From: Aplidium turbinatum
Taxonomy: Eukaryota; Chordata; Ascidiacea; Aplousobranchia; Polyclinidae
DNA: 64,000 nucleotides
NCBI GenBank assembly: GCA_918807975.1
Contig: OU964925.1
Span: 28,183,608 to 28,247,607, forward strand
Direction: 5' to 3'
Shown: piece after piece, positions 33,301-44,300 of the stretch
Layout of the letters: each line of letters starts with the position of its first letter
Position numbering within the stretch: the stretch's first letter is position 1
Made by a program: the position numbers and the translations under genes
The notes under the pieces: model-generated
Databases searched by the model: none
The model's input: the letters and a program-made list of their open reading frames with translations, nothing else
Told to the model about the DNA's origin: nothing

Positions 33301-36300
33301 TAAATTCTTCTGCAACGTTGGAAAAGAGATCTCTGACAGCGCTCCGCTTGCCAACGATAACAACTTCACATCCTACCTTACAAACCACGTTCCTTCTTCT
33401 ATTTTTCTTGAACCAACGACTGGCGATGAGGTACTCAAAGAAATCCGAGCTCTAAAACCCAACAAAGCAACTGGCTACGATGACATTTCAGCATATTTCA
33501 TACAGATCGCCTCCGTGATTATTGCCCTGCCCTTCTCAAATCTTATTAACTATTCCTTTCAGTTCGGTATTTTCCCTGATACATTTAAACTTGCCAAAGT
33601 TGTACCCGTCTTCAAATCTGGAGACAAACTTGAGGTAAATAATTATAGACCTATCTCCCTTTTATCGTCTTTCGAAAAAATTTTGGAAAAGCTCATATAT
33701 AAAAGGGTCTCTTCCTTTCTAGACAAACATTCTGTCCTTGCTCCTACGCAATTTGGATTTCGGTCTGGCTCCTCTACTTCATATGCCGCTATTGATATTA
33801 TTAGTGCCACCTATGAACACGTAAAAAGCAACCTGTACACAGGTTTGGTTCTCTTGGATCTCAAAAAAGCCTTTGACACAGTATACCATCCCATTCTACT
33901 ATACAAACTCAACCACTATGGAATCCGAGGTACAGCAAACGAATTATTCTCCTCCTACCTAAAAGACAGAATGCAGTATGTCGCGATTAATGAACAGGAA
34001 TCTGAACAGAGATGCATAACACACGGTGTACCTCAGGGTTCAACGCTGGGTCCATTACTGTTTTTATTGTACGTTAACGACTTACCAAACTGCACGTCTT
34101 CTGTTCCAAGACTTTTCGCAGACGATACCTGCCTGGTAATTAACGCTCCTAATCTAACCTACTTAGAAAAGGAAATATCGTCTGAATTACTTAACATCAA
34201 GAACTGGATTAATGCCAATAAATTAGTTATCAATCCTTCCAAATCAAATGTCATTGTAATCCCTCCTAAAAAATGCAGCTACCCAGAAGATATCAATGTA
34301 CTTTATAATTGTGTTCAGATCGAACAAGTTAAGTTTGCCAAATACCTTGGCATTATTTTTGACAATGGTCTAAATTTTGAACCTCATATTAATATGCTCC
34401 ACAAGAAACTTTCTATATCTGTAGGGATATTGTCGAAACTCAAATACATTCTTCCAAACAAAACATTATTACAATTATACTACGCACTGGTACATTCTCA
34501 TATCGTATTATATATGGGATAACGATTTGGGGTTCATGCTGCAAGACACAAATGAACAAGCTTAGCACCTTACAAAATAAGGCTGTCAGAATAGTAGCAG
34601 GTGGCAGGTGGTCTGATCATGTCACACCTTTCTATAAGAAACTTAACATACTCAAGCTTAAAGATTTGTACGAACATGAAATTGCTAAATTCATGTTTAA
34701 ATTTGATACGGATGTATTGCCTCTGCCTTTCGCACACTACTTTGAAAAAACCAAACTCATGTATAATGCACGTCTTACTAGACATTCTTCCAATGATTGT
34801 TATTTTGTCCCACGTTACGCCTCATCCCGACTCCAGCGCAGCATTAAATATGCCGGAGTGAAAGTCTGGAACTCCTTACCAACGAGCTTGCGTAAATTGT
34901 CATTTTATTCTTTTAAAAAACAACACAAATATTCACTCATCGCCAAATATTAGCACGATTAAATTTGTATTACCTTTATGCTACCGATAGACTACTAAAT
35001 ATATTTCTCTATGACCATCTTCTAACACCTTGCCTCAATTTTCGTTATTGAATTATTCTTATCGCAATTTTAGAACTTCTATTAGAATCTGGGGTATCTG
35101 CTTGACTCGAAGACCCATGGTCTCTTCGCAGATTCCCGTTGCTGGAAATTCCTTTTTTATTGCTGTATTTATTGTATTATATTTACCTACAACGAAATAA
35201 AATCAATCAATCAATAAAAAATGTTCAAAAATGGTCCAAATTACACATATGGTGTGTATTTTGGACCATTGGGGTGTGTAATTTGAACCATAAAAACTAC
35301 ATTCTATCATTTCCAAATTTTATGACTTTGCTGGTACGTACTTAAAATAGCATCATATGTTAGATAAGAACAAGAAATCATTGATTTTGAAAAGTAGGTC
35401 AAGACAATCTTGAAGGTATCGTGGACTGTGGATTATCTAACTTCACAATAACTATGCACAATAATAGAAGGTGACGTCAGTAACATTGGCGCAATCTTTA
35501 TGTCCTAATCTTTACACTTCAAGCACTGAATCCAGTCCTCATCATTTGTATCTCCACAGACTATGCAGGTGTAAACTGGACTTGATTTTTGGACCCTTTT
35601 TTCCTTATAGAAAATAGGTGAGATGGCTGGTCCAAATTACACACTGTCATGCATTAGTAAAAAATTACCAACTATGACCGCCATACTTGGTCATAACTCT
35701 TGTAATTGATCACAACATCTCCTTATAGGTTAAATACAATGCCAACATCATATCAGTCTCAATATAACATCAGCATACCCAAAACCACAAAGTCCAATCT
35801 CCCATCCACGTGTCTAAACCAAAGTTTTTCACATCCGGGCTATTATTATTTTTTCTTTCAAGCTGTTCAAAAATATTGACAAAACGATTTTTATTTTTTG
35901 AGTTAGGGGACTGGTCCAAATTACACACTGGTCCAAGTTACACCACTTTCCTCTAAGTTCTCAAAAATTAATATGTTAAATCTGGCAAATTTACTCGGTT
36001 TTGTGATTTGATGGTACAACAAGACAAACCCTCCACCAAAGCTCAACTCATCAGAAAACAAATACATGAAAATCGGTTGGTTTGGTTTTAAATTTTTTTC
36101 CTCGGACCGACAAAGTCTTAATAACAGGATATACCTGGCAGTTTGGCATAGCCTATACTTGTAGAGCCTTTGACGCAGGGCCGGTTACCGAGATTGGCAG
36201 AGTGAAGTTTTTCCGATTGTTGAAGTATTGTTGCCTGGGAATTGTTCCATCCATTAAGTGCTCCTGAACGAATAGAAGTTCTTAGAATGCGTTGCTCAAG

Positions 36301-38852
36301 CGCACACTCCGAGTGTCGAACCAACACCGCTTCATCTTGTTCACAAAGTCACTTGGTAACCAACTGAATTATAAGGGCGGATTTAGAACTCTGCCTATAG
36401 TAGGCTGCCTAGTTGGATGTGGCGATTGAAACAAGCAGCAAACAAAATGAAATCCAACAAAAAACGTTTGATTAATTATTATCGGAGTACTGACGTGATT
36501 TACGGGAGTACTGACGAGATTTACCAGCCCTATATCTGGTAACCGTAGCCTTGTTCCAATCGATGCTTAAGAAAGTTCACGTCTTAGACAGACACAGAAA
36601 ATAGATGTTCTCGGTTACTCGCAGCACTCGGTTACCCGGTTACTCAGCACTCGGTTACTCAGCACTCGGTTACTCAGCACTCGGTTACTCAGCACTCGGT
36701 TACTCAGCACTCGGTTACTCGGTCACTCAGCACTCGGTTACTCGGTTACTCGAAATCTCGCAGCACTCCGGCCCTCAGAGAAAGAAGTTTGGTGACCCCT
36801 GTTCTAATCGATGCTAAAAGAAATACACGTCTTAGACAGACACAGAAAATAGATGTTTTCGGTTATTTCATTCATCAAAGCGAACAAATAATATTTGTAA
36901 GCTTTTACAATGAGAAATGAAAACTTTTTTCTTCATTATGATTAAACCTGTAGTTTTTCTAAAAAGAAAAGCAAGTTTCTTTCCATTTCTAAGGGCTGTT
37001 GATACGAAACGAATACTGTAGTGACCGACTCTAATCAATCCAAACCAGCCTTAACCGCACGATTGATTTCTGATCTACGTACAGCTCAAAACAGGCCTCA
37101 AATATTTGTTAAATCTAAACAACGATTTTCTGATGATCAGTAGGCCTACATGAATTTAAGACAACGAAATGTAATTTTCGATTCATTTGAAATCTACTAC
37201 TGTTGAAAATTAGGGGTTTCTTTAAATTTTGAAAGTTGAAAAAATTTCGATTGGCAAGTTATCATTTTTGTTCTTGCAATTTTAAGTCACTTAAAACTTT
37301 TCTTGGCAGAAACACTTTGACGCAAATAACATACTTCATTAACCTGAGGCTAACAAATTTTTGTTTTGGACACAGCTTCTTTCTGCACCATTGGCATGAG
37401 AGACAGGAGAATTAAAGATGGAGCTATAACGGCTTCGTCTTCATTTGATCATCATCACTTTCCACACTTTGCGAGACTGGACAATCGAGATGGCTTGCGT
37501 GGAAACACACCAAACATAGGAGCATGGGCTTCACTTTATAGTTAGTTTTCAACAACAACTTTATAAATTTTGGTGTATGTTTGAAATGGTATCGTAATAC
37601 TGTTTTGATTGTGTTATGTAACAATTGGTGTTTCTTCATCAGGATTTCCATTCATTCTGTTTTATCCCTAACGTCGTTCTATTTGGACTTGGACCTCTTC
37701 TTTTAACATTTTAACAGATGCATATGTTCTATGTTTGTCTTTCTCCCAAACTTTTTCGTTCTGAATTACAAATATTCATTTATATAATTCTCAGCCGTGT
37801 ACTGTCATGGGATGTTAAGGGTAATTTTGTGATTTACATGTCCTGCTGGTCGAAAAATAGTAAGTACAATGATGGGTGATTTGCTGTTTGAGGTTAACCA
37901 CAAGCGCAGGCTGAAGAAGTGATGAGTCACACTAACCCTAGGTAAACATGTTGCGTTTAAAGCGACCACCACAAGCACGAGGCGATACAAAGTCATCCAT
38001 TTATTTTTTGGGCGGGTCTGAGCCAGGTGGTACTTTAGTATCTGATGTGCTTTGATGCGTATTGGACCATGCGTTGTTTTCTCAGTAGCTTCTCTATGAT
38101 GGCATCACTTCAAATTTGTTTTCAAAAAGTGCCACAATGTGTCTGGCGAAAGGTCGTGCGAAAGACAAACTTTGACGTGCAAAGAACTCAATCCAGAGAT
38201 TCTTAGATTTCTGTGATTTATATCGTAAATGCTTACGTTGTTGTTTGTCGTACAATACTTAGTGTTTGTTTTTGCTATGCAGACCGAGTTGGTGAATGGA
38301 TCCAGGTCGATTTGCAAAAACCAACTCATCTCACTGGCGTCATAACTCAAGGAAGGCCACGGGTGCACAATCAATGGGTGGTGTCATTCAAAATATCTTA
38401 CGGAGACTCCCAAAGTCACATGCACGTCATTTGCGATAAAAATGGAAAAGATGTGGTCAGTATTTGTTGATTCTGTTAAATCTTATTTCTCTTATGGTTT
38501 TTATTCCATGATATGAGGTTGCTGGTGCGCAATTTCGACATTCACAACGGCTTATTATGAAAGTTCTCTGTATTCTTTAAAGGTTCTTCTTTGTTTATTT
38601 CCCACCACCAATTGCTGCACATTTCTGCATAAGTCATTAAAAATTCTAGTCTAAATTTAAGTAATAACTTTATTCCATAAGAATTCTGATGAACATTCAA
38701 TTGATGCTTTGCAGGTGTTCCAAGGCAACAATGATCCGGAATGTTATGCTACCAACAAGTTTCCTGCTCCAGTGGTTGCTCGCTACGTTCGACTTTATCC
38801 ACAATCCTGGCACAATGGTATAACTCTCAGAATGGAGTATCTCACTTGTTAA
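30348..38852 (+). CDS. Secreted single discoidin (F5/8 type C) domain protein
   Basis: The exons are 30348-30447, 37376-37540, 38283-38455 and 38715-38852 (stop TAA), with matching phases, giving 191 residues. Exon 1 encodes a signal peptide (MTLIKLSVVLFITFIYGKA) and a short linker. Exons 2-4 encode one discoidin domain from SFCTIGMRD, through IKDGAITASSSF, VGEWIQVDLQKPTHLTGV and VFQGNNDPE, to VARYVRLYPQSW and the closing LTC-stop; the first and last Cys form the usual staple. Such domains bind phospholipid or glycan surfaces outside the cell. With no other domain, this looks like a small secreted lectin or adhesion protein. The donor after exon 3 is taken as GTG|gtcagt (phase 0); GAT|gtggtc, one codon shorter, is the alternative. 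The first intron is about 6.9 kb and full of transposons, so an extra exon there cannot be excluded. Attaching exon 1 rests on phase and context. Confidence 0.75.
31015..31267 (+). repeat. tRNA-derived SINE (family C), unit 1 of a dimer
   Basis: The head is ACCAGCTCAGTGGCCGAGTG, then TTCCAGGTCGGGTC, and the tail is ATAAATAAAACC plus ATTATT. It is preceded by the 12-bp TTCATTCAACGG at 31003-31014. Confidence 0.85.
31280..31534 (+). repeat. tRNA-derived SINE (family C), unit 2 of a dimer
   Basis: It is nearly identical to unit 1, with only a few differences seen by eye. It is separated from unit 1 by a second TTCATTCAACGG (31268-31279) and followed by a third (31535-31546). Confidence 0.85.
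31547..35217 (+). mobile_element. Nearly full-length non-LTR retrotransposon (Jockey/CR1/L2 group)
   Basis: The element encodes an apurinic-type endonuclease and reverse transcriptase and ends in an AATC-type tail (about 35200-35213) after AACGAAATAA. No ORF1 is visible in 31547-31880, so it is either 5'-truncated or of a type lacking a clear ORF1; the 5' boundary is approximate. It lies in the first intron of the discoidin gene in sense orientation. Its lack of RNase H and its domain order fit the Jockey superfamily, but the clade cannot be fixed by eye. Confidence 0.8.
31880..34953 (+). pseudogene. LINE endonuclease-reverse transcriptase
   Basis: The frame is open from 31880, after an in-frame TGA at 31877, to 34522, and continues in another frame at 34552-34953. 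It has no ATG near its start, so translation would need re-initiation or another start. The endonuclease shows HVNIRSLQKN, CITETRI, GGVLIYA, ILGDFNINI and the catalytic SDISDHYP around 32702-32725. The reverse transcriptase shows VPVFKSGDK, NNYRPISLLSSFEKILEK, LLDLKKAFDTV, HGVPQGSTLGPLLF and FADDT (34115-34129). The C-terminal part has LSTLQNKAVRIVAGG and AGVKVWNSLPTSLR. One small insertion in a TATATA run near 34515 shifts the frame before the last about 140 codons. Otherwise it looks intact, hence recent. Confidence 0.82.
35233..35945. repeat. Cluster of GGTCCAAATTACACA motifs
   Basis: The 15-mer GGTCCAAATTACACA occurs at 35233, 35629 and 35913, with a close variant at 35930 and inverted versions at 35253 and 35275. 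Repeated short motifs in both orientations over about 700 bp resemble sub-terminal binding sites of a DNA transposon, but no ends were found. Confidence 0.55.
36555..36865 (+). repeat. Minisatellite flanked by a direct duplication
   Basis: About seven copies of the 15-bp unit AGCACTCGGTTACTC lie within about 36620-36755. The flanks match each other: AATCGATGCT...CACGTCTTAGACAGACACAG and AAAATAGATGTT at 36557-36620 and 36803-36852. The small coding frame across the array is a by-product of a 15-bp unit. Confidence 0.8.
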
Positions 38853-40435
38853 TGTTTTATAACGTACAATGATGCAAAAGATTTAACAAGCGAAAAATTG
38901 ATCATGTCTAAAATTTACTTTACAATGTCATTAAAGAAGGAGCCGAAATAGTAAAAAGAATGAAATGTTGAAGAAACTTGAAAATCTCACTTAATTGTTG
39001 AGTAAATTGAGGCACTAAAAACTTTTTAACAAAATTCTAATAGAAGTGCCAGTAATTTAAATCTTCACCATTGTAACTGCTTGTTGTGTAATTAAGTAAA
39101 GAGCAAATTTTACAAGATGAACAAACATGGTGAATGACAAAATAGCGTTTTTATGACGTACTAGACTAACCAAAAAGCGTTTGCTGACAAGTAGTGACGC
39201 TTTTTCTTGTTCATTTGACCAAGTTTAAACAATTGTGTGCAAATCCTGCGCTTTGCTTTTGCTATTTTTTGGTTGTTATAGTCCCAATTTTTTTAATAAA
39301 TTTTTGGTAATTAATTTTTAACCGAGCAAAACGTGAATTATAATTGGCAAACATAATTATTGAACTTATGTAAATTTGATTTTCATTAGTTTAAGTAACG
39401 ACAAAGTTATACAGATTTGCAAACTCCCCTAGAGATTTTGTTTGTTGCTTAAATCAGTTTATAACAAGGCGTTGTTGCAAAATAATTTATTTTTATTATT
39501 TGAATTCGTGCTCATGCTACATCATCAAGAATAAAGTCACCAATAACATGCCTGGATTGTAATGCAGTCCACATATGCTAATGAAATGAAATAGACAGAA
39601 GTAATGTTTAACTCAAACTTTTTACGCAAAGTAGAAAATGAATATTTAAAGTTACACTCTGATCTCTTTACAAGTGTAATATAGCTTGCGAACCCCTAAA
39701 CGTGTAACAGTAAACTTTTGAAAAATTGTTTCTAAATGATGTATTATGATTTTTATGATTGTTTAACGCCAACAAGAAGTGGTAAAAAAGAACACGCCTT
39801 TGGCTCTGAAAGGTCGCGAAAACGAAATGATTGCAAAGTATTATCTCGCAAAATATCAAAACATAGTCTCGCTCTTGTTTCCAGATAATCTCACATTTTT
39901 GTTGGAGTAACGCGTAGACGCGGCGAAGATTGAAGGCTATACAAAGGAGGTCATGTCTTAAATAAGAGTGCAAGAAAAGAATACTAGAAAGAGTGCACAA
40001 CATCTCCAATTTAATCATAACATCTGTTATACCATTTCTTTTTACCCTATTTGCAAAAAGCTTAGTTTACCGTCCATGATTACATCATGTAGGTTGCGGG
40101 ATATAATTAAGCTAACTATGGAAAGCAGTGCTTATGGTTACTAAAAGCTTCGTAATTTTTATAGTTTTTGTTATAAGAAAGTTATTTATCACACAATCGA
40201 GAATTTGCTGTTTAGCCAGAAGATCTGAAAAATAAACGCTTGAATGAGCTCCCCCAGAGAGCTTCCTTTCTTAAGCCTTTTTGTTATTTCGGAAGGCTGA
40301 GCCCCCCCGAGCTCCCTTAAGAATGCAACCCTGATTTCCACCTCATCAAAGCTTCAATCCAGTTGGTTTAGCCAGTTTATGGCTCAGGAATAACTACGTC
40401 ACATCTTGACTACGTCACATCTTACTTTGACGTGG
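38853..40435. other. 3' flank of the discoidin gene
   Basis: Candidate AATAAA signals lie at 39295 and 39530. No other gene was recognised; the 116-codon minus-strand frame at 39668-40018 has no domain. Confidence 0.4.
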
Positions 40436-40780
40436 CACAAACTGGAAGAAAATGGAGCTTTGGTTTTTATTCATCATCACAACTTCTGCTTATGATTTAA
40501 AATGTTAGTGATGAAATTGAGAAGCTTAATTGCAAGAATTGATAACGTTCTGCAGAGTTTGCTCCAATAGAAACAAGTGCTTTTATGATTTCGGCTTGTT
40601 TGTACGTTGGAAATGCAGATCTTCAGCAGCACTTTGGCGAAAATCGTAAAAACTTAATGTAAGCAGCTGTAAAATAGATAAAGTTTATAAAGCTCTCAAC
40701 GCCCATAGTTTACATTGTCGATTTGACTCTCGTTAAGCAAACGGTTTATTAGACTCCACATCACGATAACTCAAAAAGCA
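40436..40780 (+). repeat. Segmental-duplication marker 1 (right copy)
   Basis: GTGCTTTTATGATTTCGGC, TTTGTACGTTGGAAATGC and AGATCTTCA match 24370-24720. It is directly followed by the BEL/Pao element. Confidence 0.5.
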
Positions 40781-40791
40781 GTGGATGCTGG

Positions 40792-41359
40792 TGGTCACAG
40801 CGGTAAACCATAATCTCTTCTTGGGAAAATTTTTAACTTAAAGTTCCCTAATCCGTTCGTCTGTATATAATGACCGAAGAAACACACACTTGAACTTCTT
40901 TTCAAACAGTGTATTCCTGTAAAATTAGCCCGAGGCTACCGAAAACGAGGGGGTGCAACGCCTACACCACTTAAACTGTCACTACACAACAGATTACTTG
41001 GATAAAAGACGGAACTTTTGTCCAGCTAGCAAGCACTAAGCCAACAGTTAAATGTGCGGCCAACTTTCAAACAATCATTTTACGAATGACCAGAATAGAT
41101 ATCAATATCTCAAATTCACGTAGAAAGTAACTGTGACGCAATAAATGAAAGACAATTATGAAGTCATTCCAACAGGTGTTTAAAGCTGATGTAATATTTC
41201 CTGTTTAAACAGGCCCAAACAAGTCCAAACAAGTTTGACACAAGTCTATGAACGATGGTGCAATTTTGGCACATTTTCTAGCAACTTCTATGACGTAATA
41301 TTCAGTAGACTTGAACGGTTTTATATGACGTTTGATTTGTACAGAGATTGGCCGTAACA
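40792..41359 (-). repeat. BEL/Pao LTR (3' copy)
   Basis: This 568-bp direct repeat of 48512-49078 starts TGGTCACAGCGGTAAACC and ends TTGGCCGTAACA on the + strand. Confidence 0.9.
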
Positions 41360-44300
41360 TAGCGGCCCCTAGTTATGACAGTCTAACATGGCATAACTAA
41401 AAAAGAATTGAAGGACAATCGTGAGCCAATGAATAAAACACACGATACACAAATTGTTTGAATCACTCACGTTTAAGTTAATACGCAAATACAAAGGGCA
41501 TGCAAAGAATGAACAGCAATAAGAATAAACACGACGATACATGAAATTGGTACCATAGGTACACGCTAAATGACGCTATATACAATAGTTGCGATAATAA
41601 CCGACTGTTCCGGGCTCAGACAAGTATCGGCCACCGCAGACAAAACCAGGCTCAAACCCTAACACTTAGGTGTTCTTTACGGGGGCGAGGCACGAAATAT
41701 CCCTCAACACGTAGTCTACTTTCACTTTCCCCGTACTCTCATCATAGTTGCAGACGGCAACTTTGGCTCTACGAACCACAGGCTTCCCTTTCCTAATTTG
41801 TGGAACTACCTCATGCACTCTCCCAAGTTGATACTTCCCACGTTTACCAATGTCTTGGAGAGAACCTACCACTACAAGTTGACCAGGCTCCAAATTCTCG
41901 GCCATTTTTAGCCATTTTTTCCGGCCCTGAAGACCTGGCAAGTAAAAATCGATCCATTTATTCCAAAACTGCTGAGAAAGTGACAAATTGAACCGATAAT
42001 CCCTTCTTAATTGGTCACGATCATGTGGTTGCCCAACAGCACAGTATGGGTCTAAGTATGGGGTCAAAAGTGAGGCAAGGGTGATGACAGTAAAATCCCT
42101 AGGGTCGTCACTCAAAGGTACCAAAGGGCGTTCGTTCACGATCCGAACGGCACTGCCTGTGTACGTAAGCAGTTCAATAAAATTGGGCTTACGAATTGAA
42201 GAGTCCAAAATGTGAAAAAATGCGATTTTAAATTGTTTTACCATTGCCTCCCAGGCGCCACCTTGCGCCGGAGCATACGGAGGTATAAATTCCCAGTTTA
42301 TCTCTCTCTGTCTCAGGGCGTTGTGAAATTCAGCTGATTCTATCAACTCGGGTAACTTCTTAGATGCTGCCTGAAAGGTACTTCCATTATCGGAATAGAT
42401 AGCATTAACCTGCCCACGTAAATCTGTAAACCTTGTAAAGGCAAGTAAAAAATCACTCAGCGACAATGACGTGACCAGCTCAACATGAATAGCGCGAGAT
42501 GCCATACATGTGAATAAGAGTCCCCAAGCTTTTTTGTGACTCCTACCTTCAACAAAGGTCAATGGTCCAAGATAGTCTAAGCCGCAATCAAAAAAGGGTT
42601 TCCTATGGGCAGTTGTGCGAGACAAAGGTAAATCAGACATGAGCTGCCTTATAGGCCGAGCTTTCTCAATCGCACATACACCACAATCATTAAGATACCT
42701 CTTCACGGAAGCATTACCATTAGCGATCCAAAACTTCTGTCGCGTAGACAACAAAGTGTGCTGTACTCCACAGTGCGCATTTCGATTATGATGCGACAGT
42801 ACAACAAGCCTAGTGAAGGGGTGTGTCGAAGGCAAAACAATCGGATGCTTTGCTTCTAGAGAAATCTCGGGAGAATTACTTAAGCGCCCTTCAATGCGGA
42901 TTACACCAGCATCATCTACACAAGGTCTGTACTTTTTAAGTGAACGCAATTCTTTTAAGCGTTCTTTCTCACGTTGCGAAGCGCCAACACTACCCCGCTT
43001 TATCACTTCCTCAAGTGCATCCGGCGATCGTTTGGTCATTAAATGTAACACATCGCCATACACGCTTTTCTGAACAAACTTTACAGTTAAGTCTAAGGCT
43101 CTATTAAGATAAGAGGCGTCCAGTTTTGGCTTCATAAAGCTACGCTTTCTCGTTTTACAGCACAAAAATTCAACAAAAGCAACCAAATAAGCAATTCTCT
43201 TTTTCATAACATACAAAGAAGGTGCGGCCTCGATCAATCTGTGAAGGCCACCCTGTCCAACGTCAAGCGACCCCTCTTCGTCACGAAGATATAGGCTATG
43301 GACAGGTACTGGAGTGGGGTTTTCTACAGATGGAATTTCTTCACACTGATAGAGAAGACTAGAACCATTTAACCACAACTCTCGAAACTCTTTCTTTGTA
43401 ATAAGATTTGGCCTTGTGCCAACATCAGCTGGGTTCATATCGGTAGGGCAAAAACGCTAATCCTGGGCTCCAGACAACAATAAAATATGCTCAACTCGAC
43501 GCGTAATAAACTTATTCAAACGTAAATCAGGGTTTTTAACCCACTGCAACACAGTCCGAGAATCACACCAAAAATACTTACTGCAGTCGGGCATCTTCAA
43601 TGCCTCGTAGGCCTGCTTCACGAGTCTTGCTGTATTTAAAGCGGCAACAAGCTCTTTCCTAGCTATCGGTCAAGAAAACTGATTTTTTACAACAATGGTA
43701 GATTTACCCAGAACGAAAGACACACTCGGAACTCCGTTAACCAGTCTACGTAAGTAAACAACAGAAGAGAAAGCTTGATTCGAAGCATCACTAAACCCAT
43801 GCAATTGATATGAAACAATATCATCCGGACTGCACACACCAGAGTTTGCAAAATACCATCTCGGTAACGAAAAATCCTTAAGCAGGTCCAAAGAGCGAAG
43901 CCACGACTCCCACTCTTTAACAAAGCTATCAGGGACCTCGGTGTCCCAATCAAACTTGTCTATCGCCAATTGCTGAAGTATAAGGCGTGCTTTTAGAAAA
44001 AATGGCGCTCCAAAGCCTAGCGGATCAAAATTTTGTCCAAGCTGACTGAGCATACTTCGGCGCGTGTGTTTAGCTAAGGGCTTTAAGGAACATGCGATAC
44101 GCATCTCGTCAGACTCGGTTTGCCACACACAACCCAATGTCTTCGCTGATGGCAAAGTCATATTTTCAGTCTGAAAGTCAATGTCACGAATCAAAGGTGA
44201 AAGCATCTCATTATCCAAATTTGACAAGACAATCATAGCCTCCTTGTTAGCACTCCACTTAACAAGTTTAAACCCACGGCTATCAAACAAAGCAATTGAT

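Noticed and set aside
36605-36817. Open frame encoding tandem GYSAL repeats
   Set aside because: A 15-bp minisatellite keeps any frame open; there is no other coding evidence.
39668-40018. 116-codon minus-strand frame
   Set aside because: Composition is rich in L, F and N as expected from AT-rich non-coding DNA, and no domain is seen.
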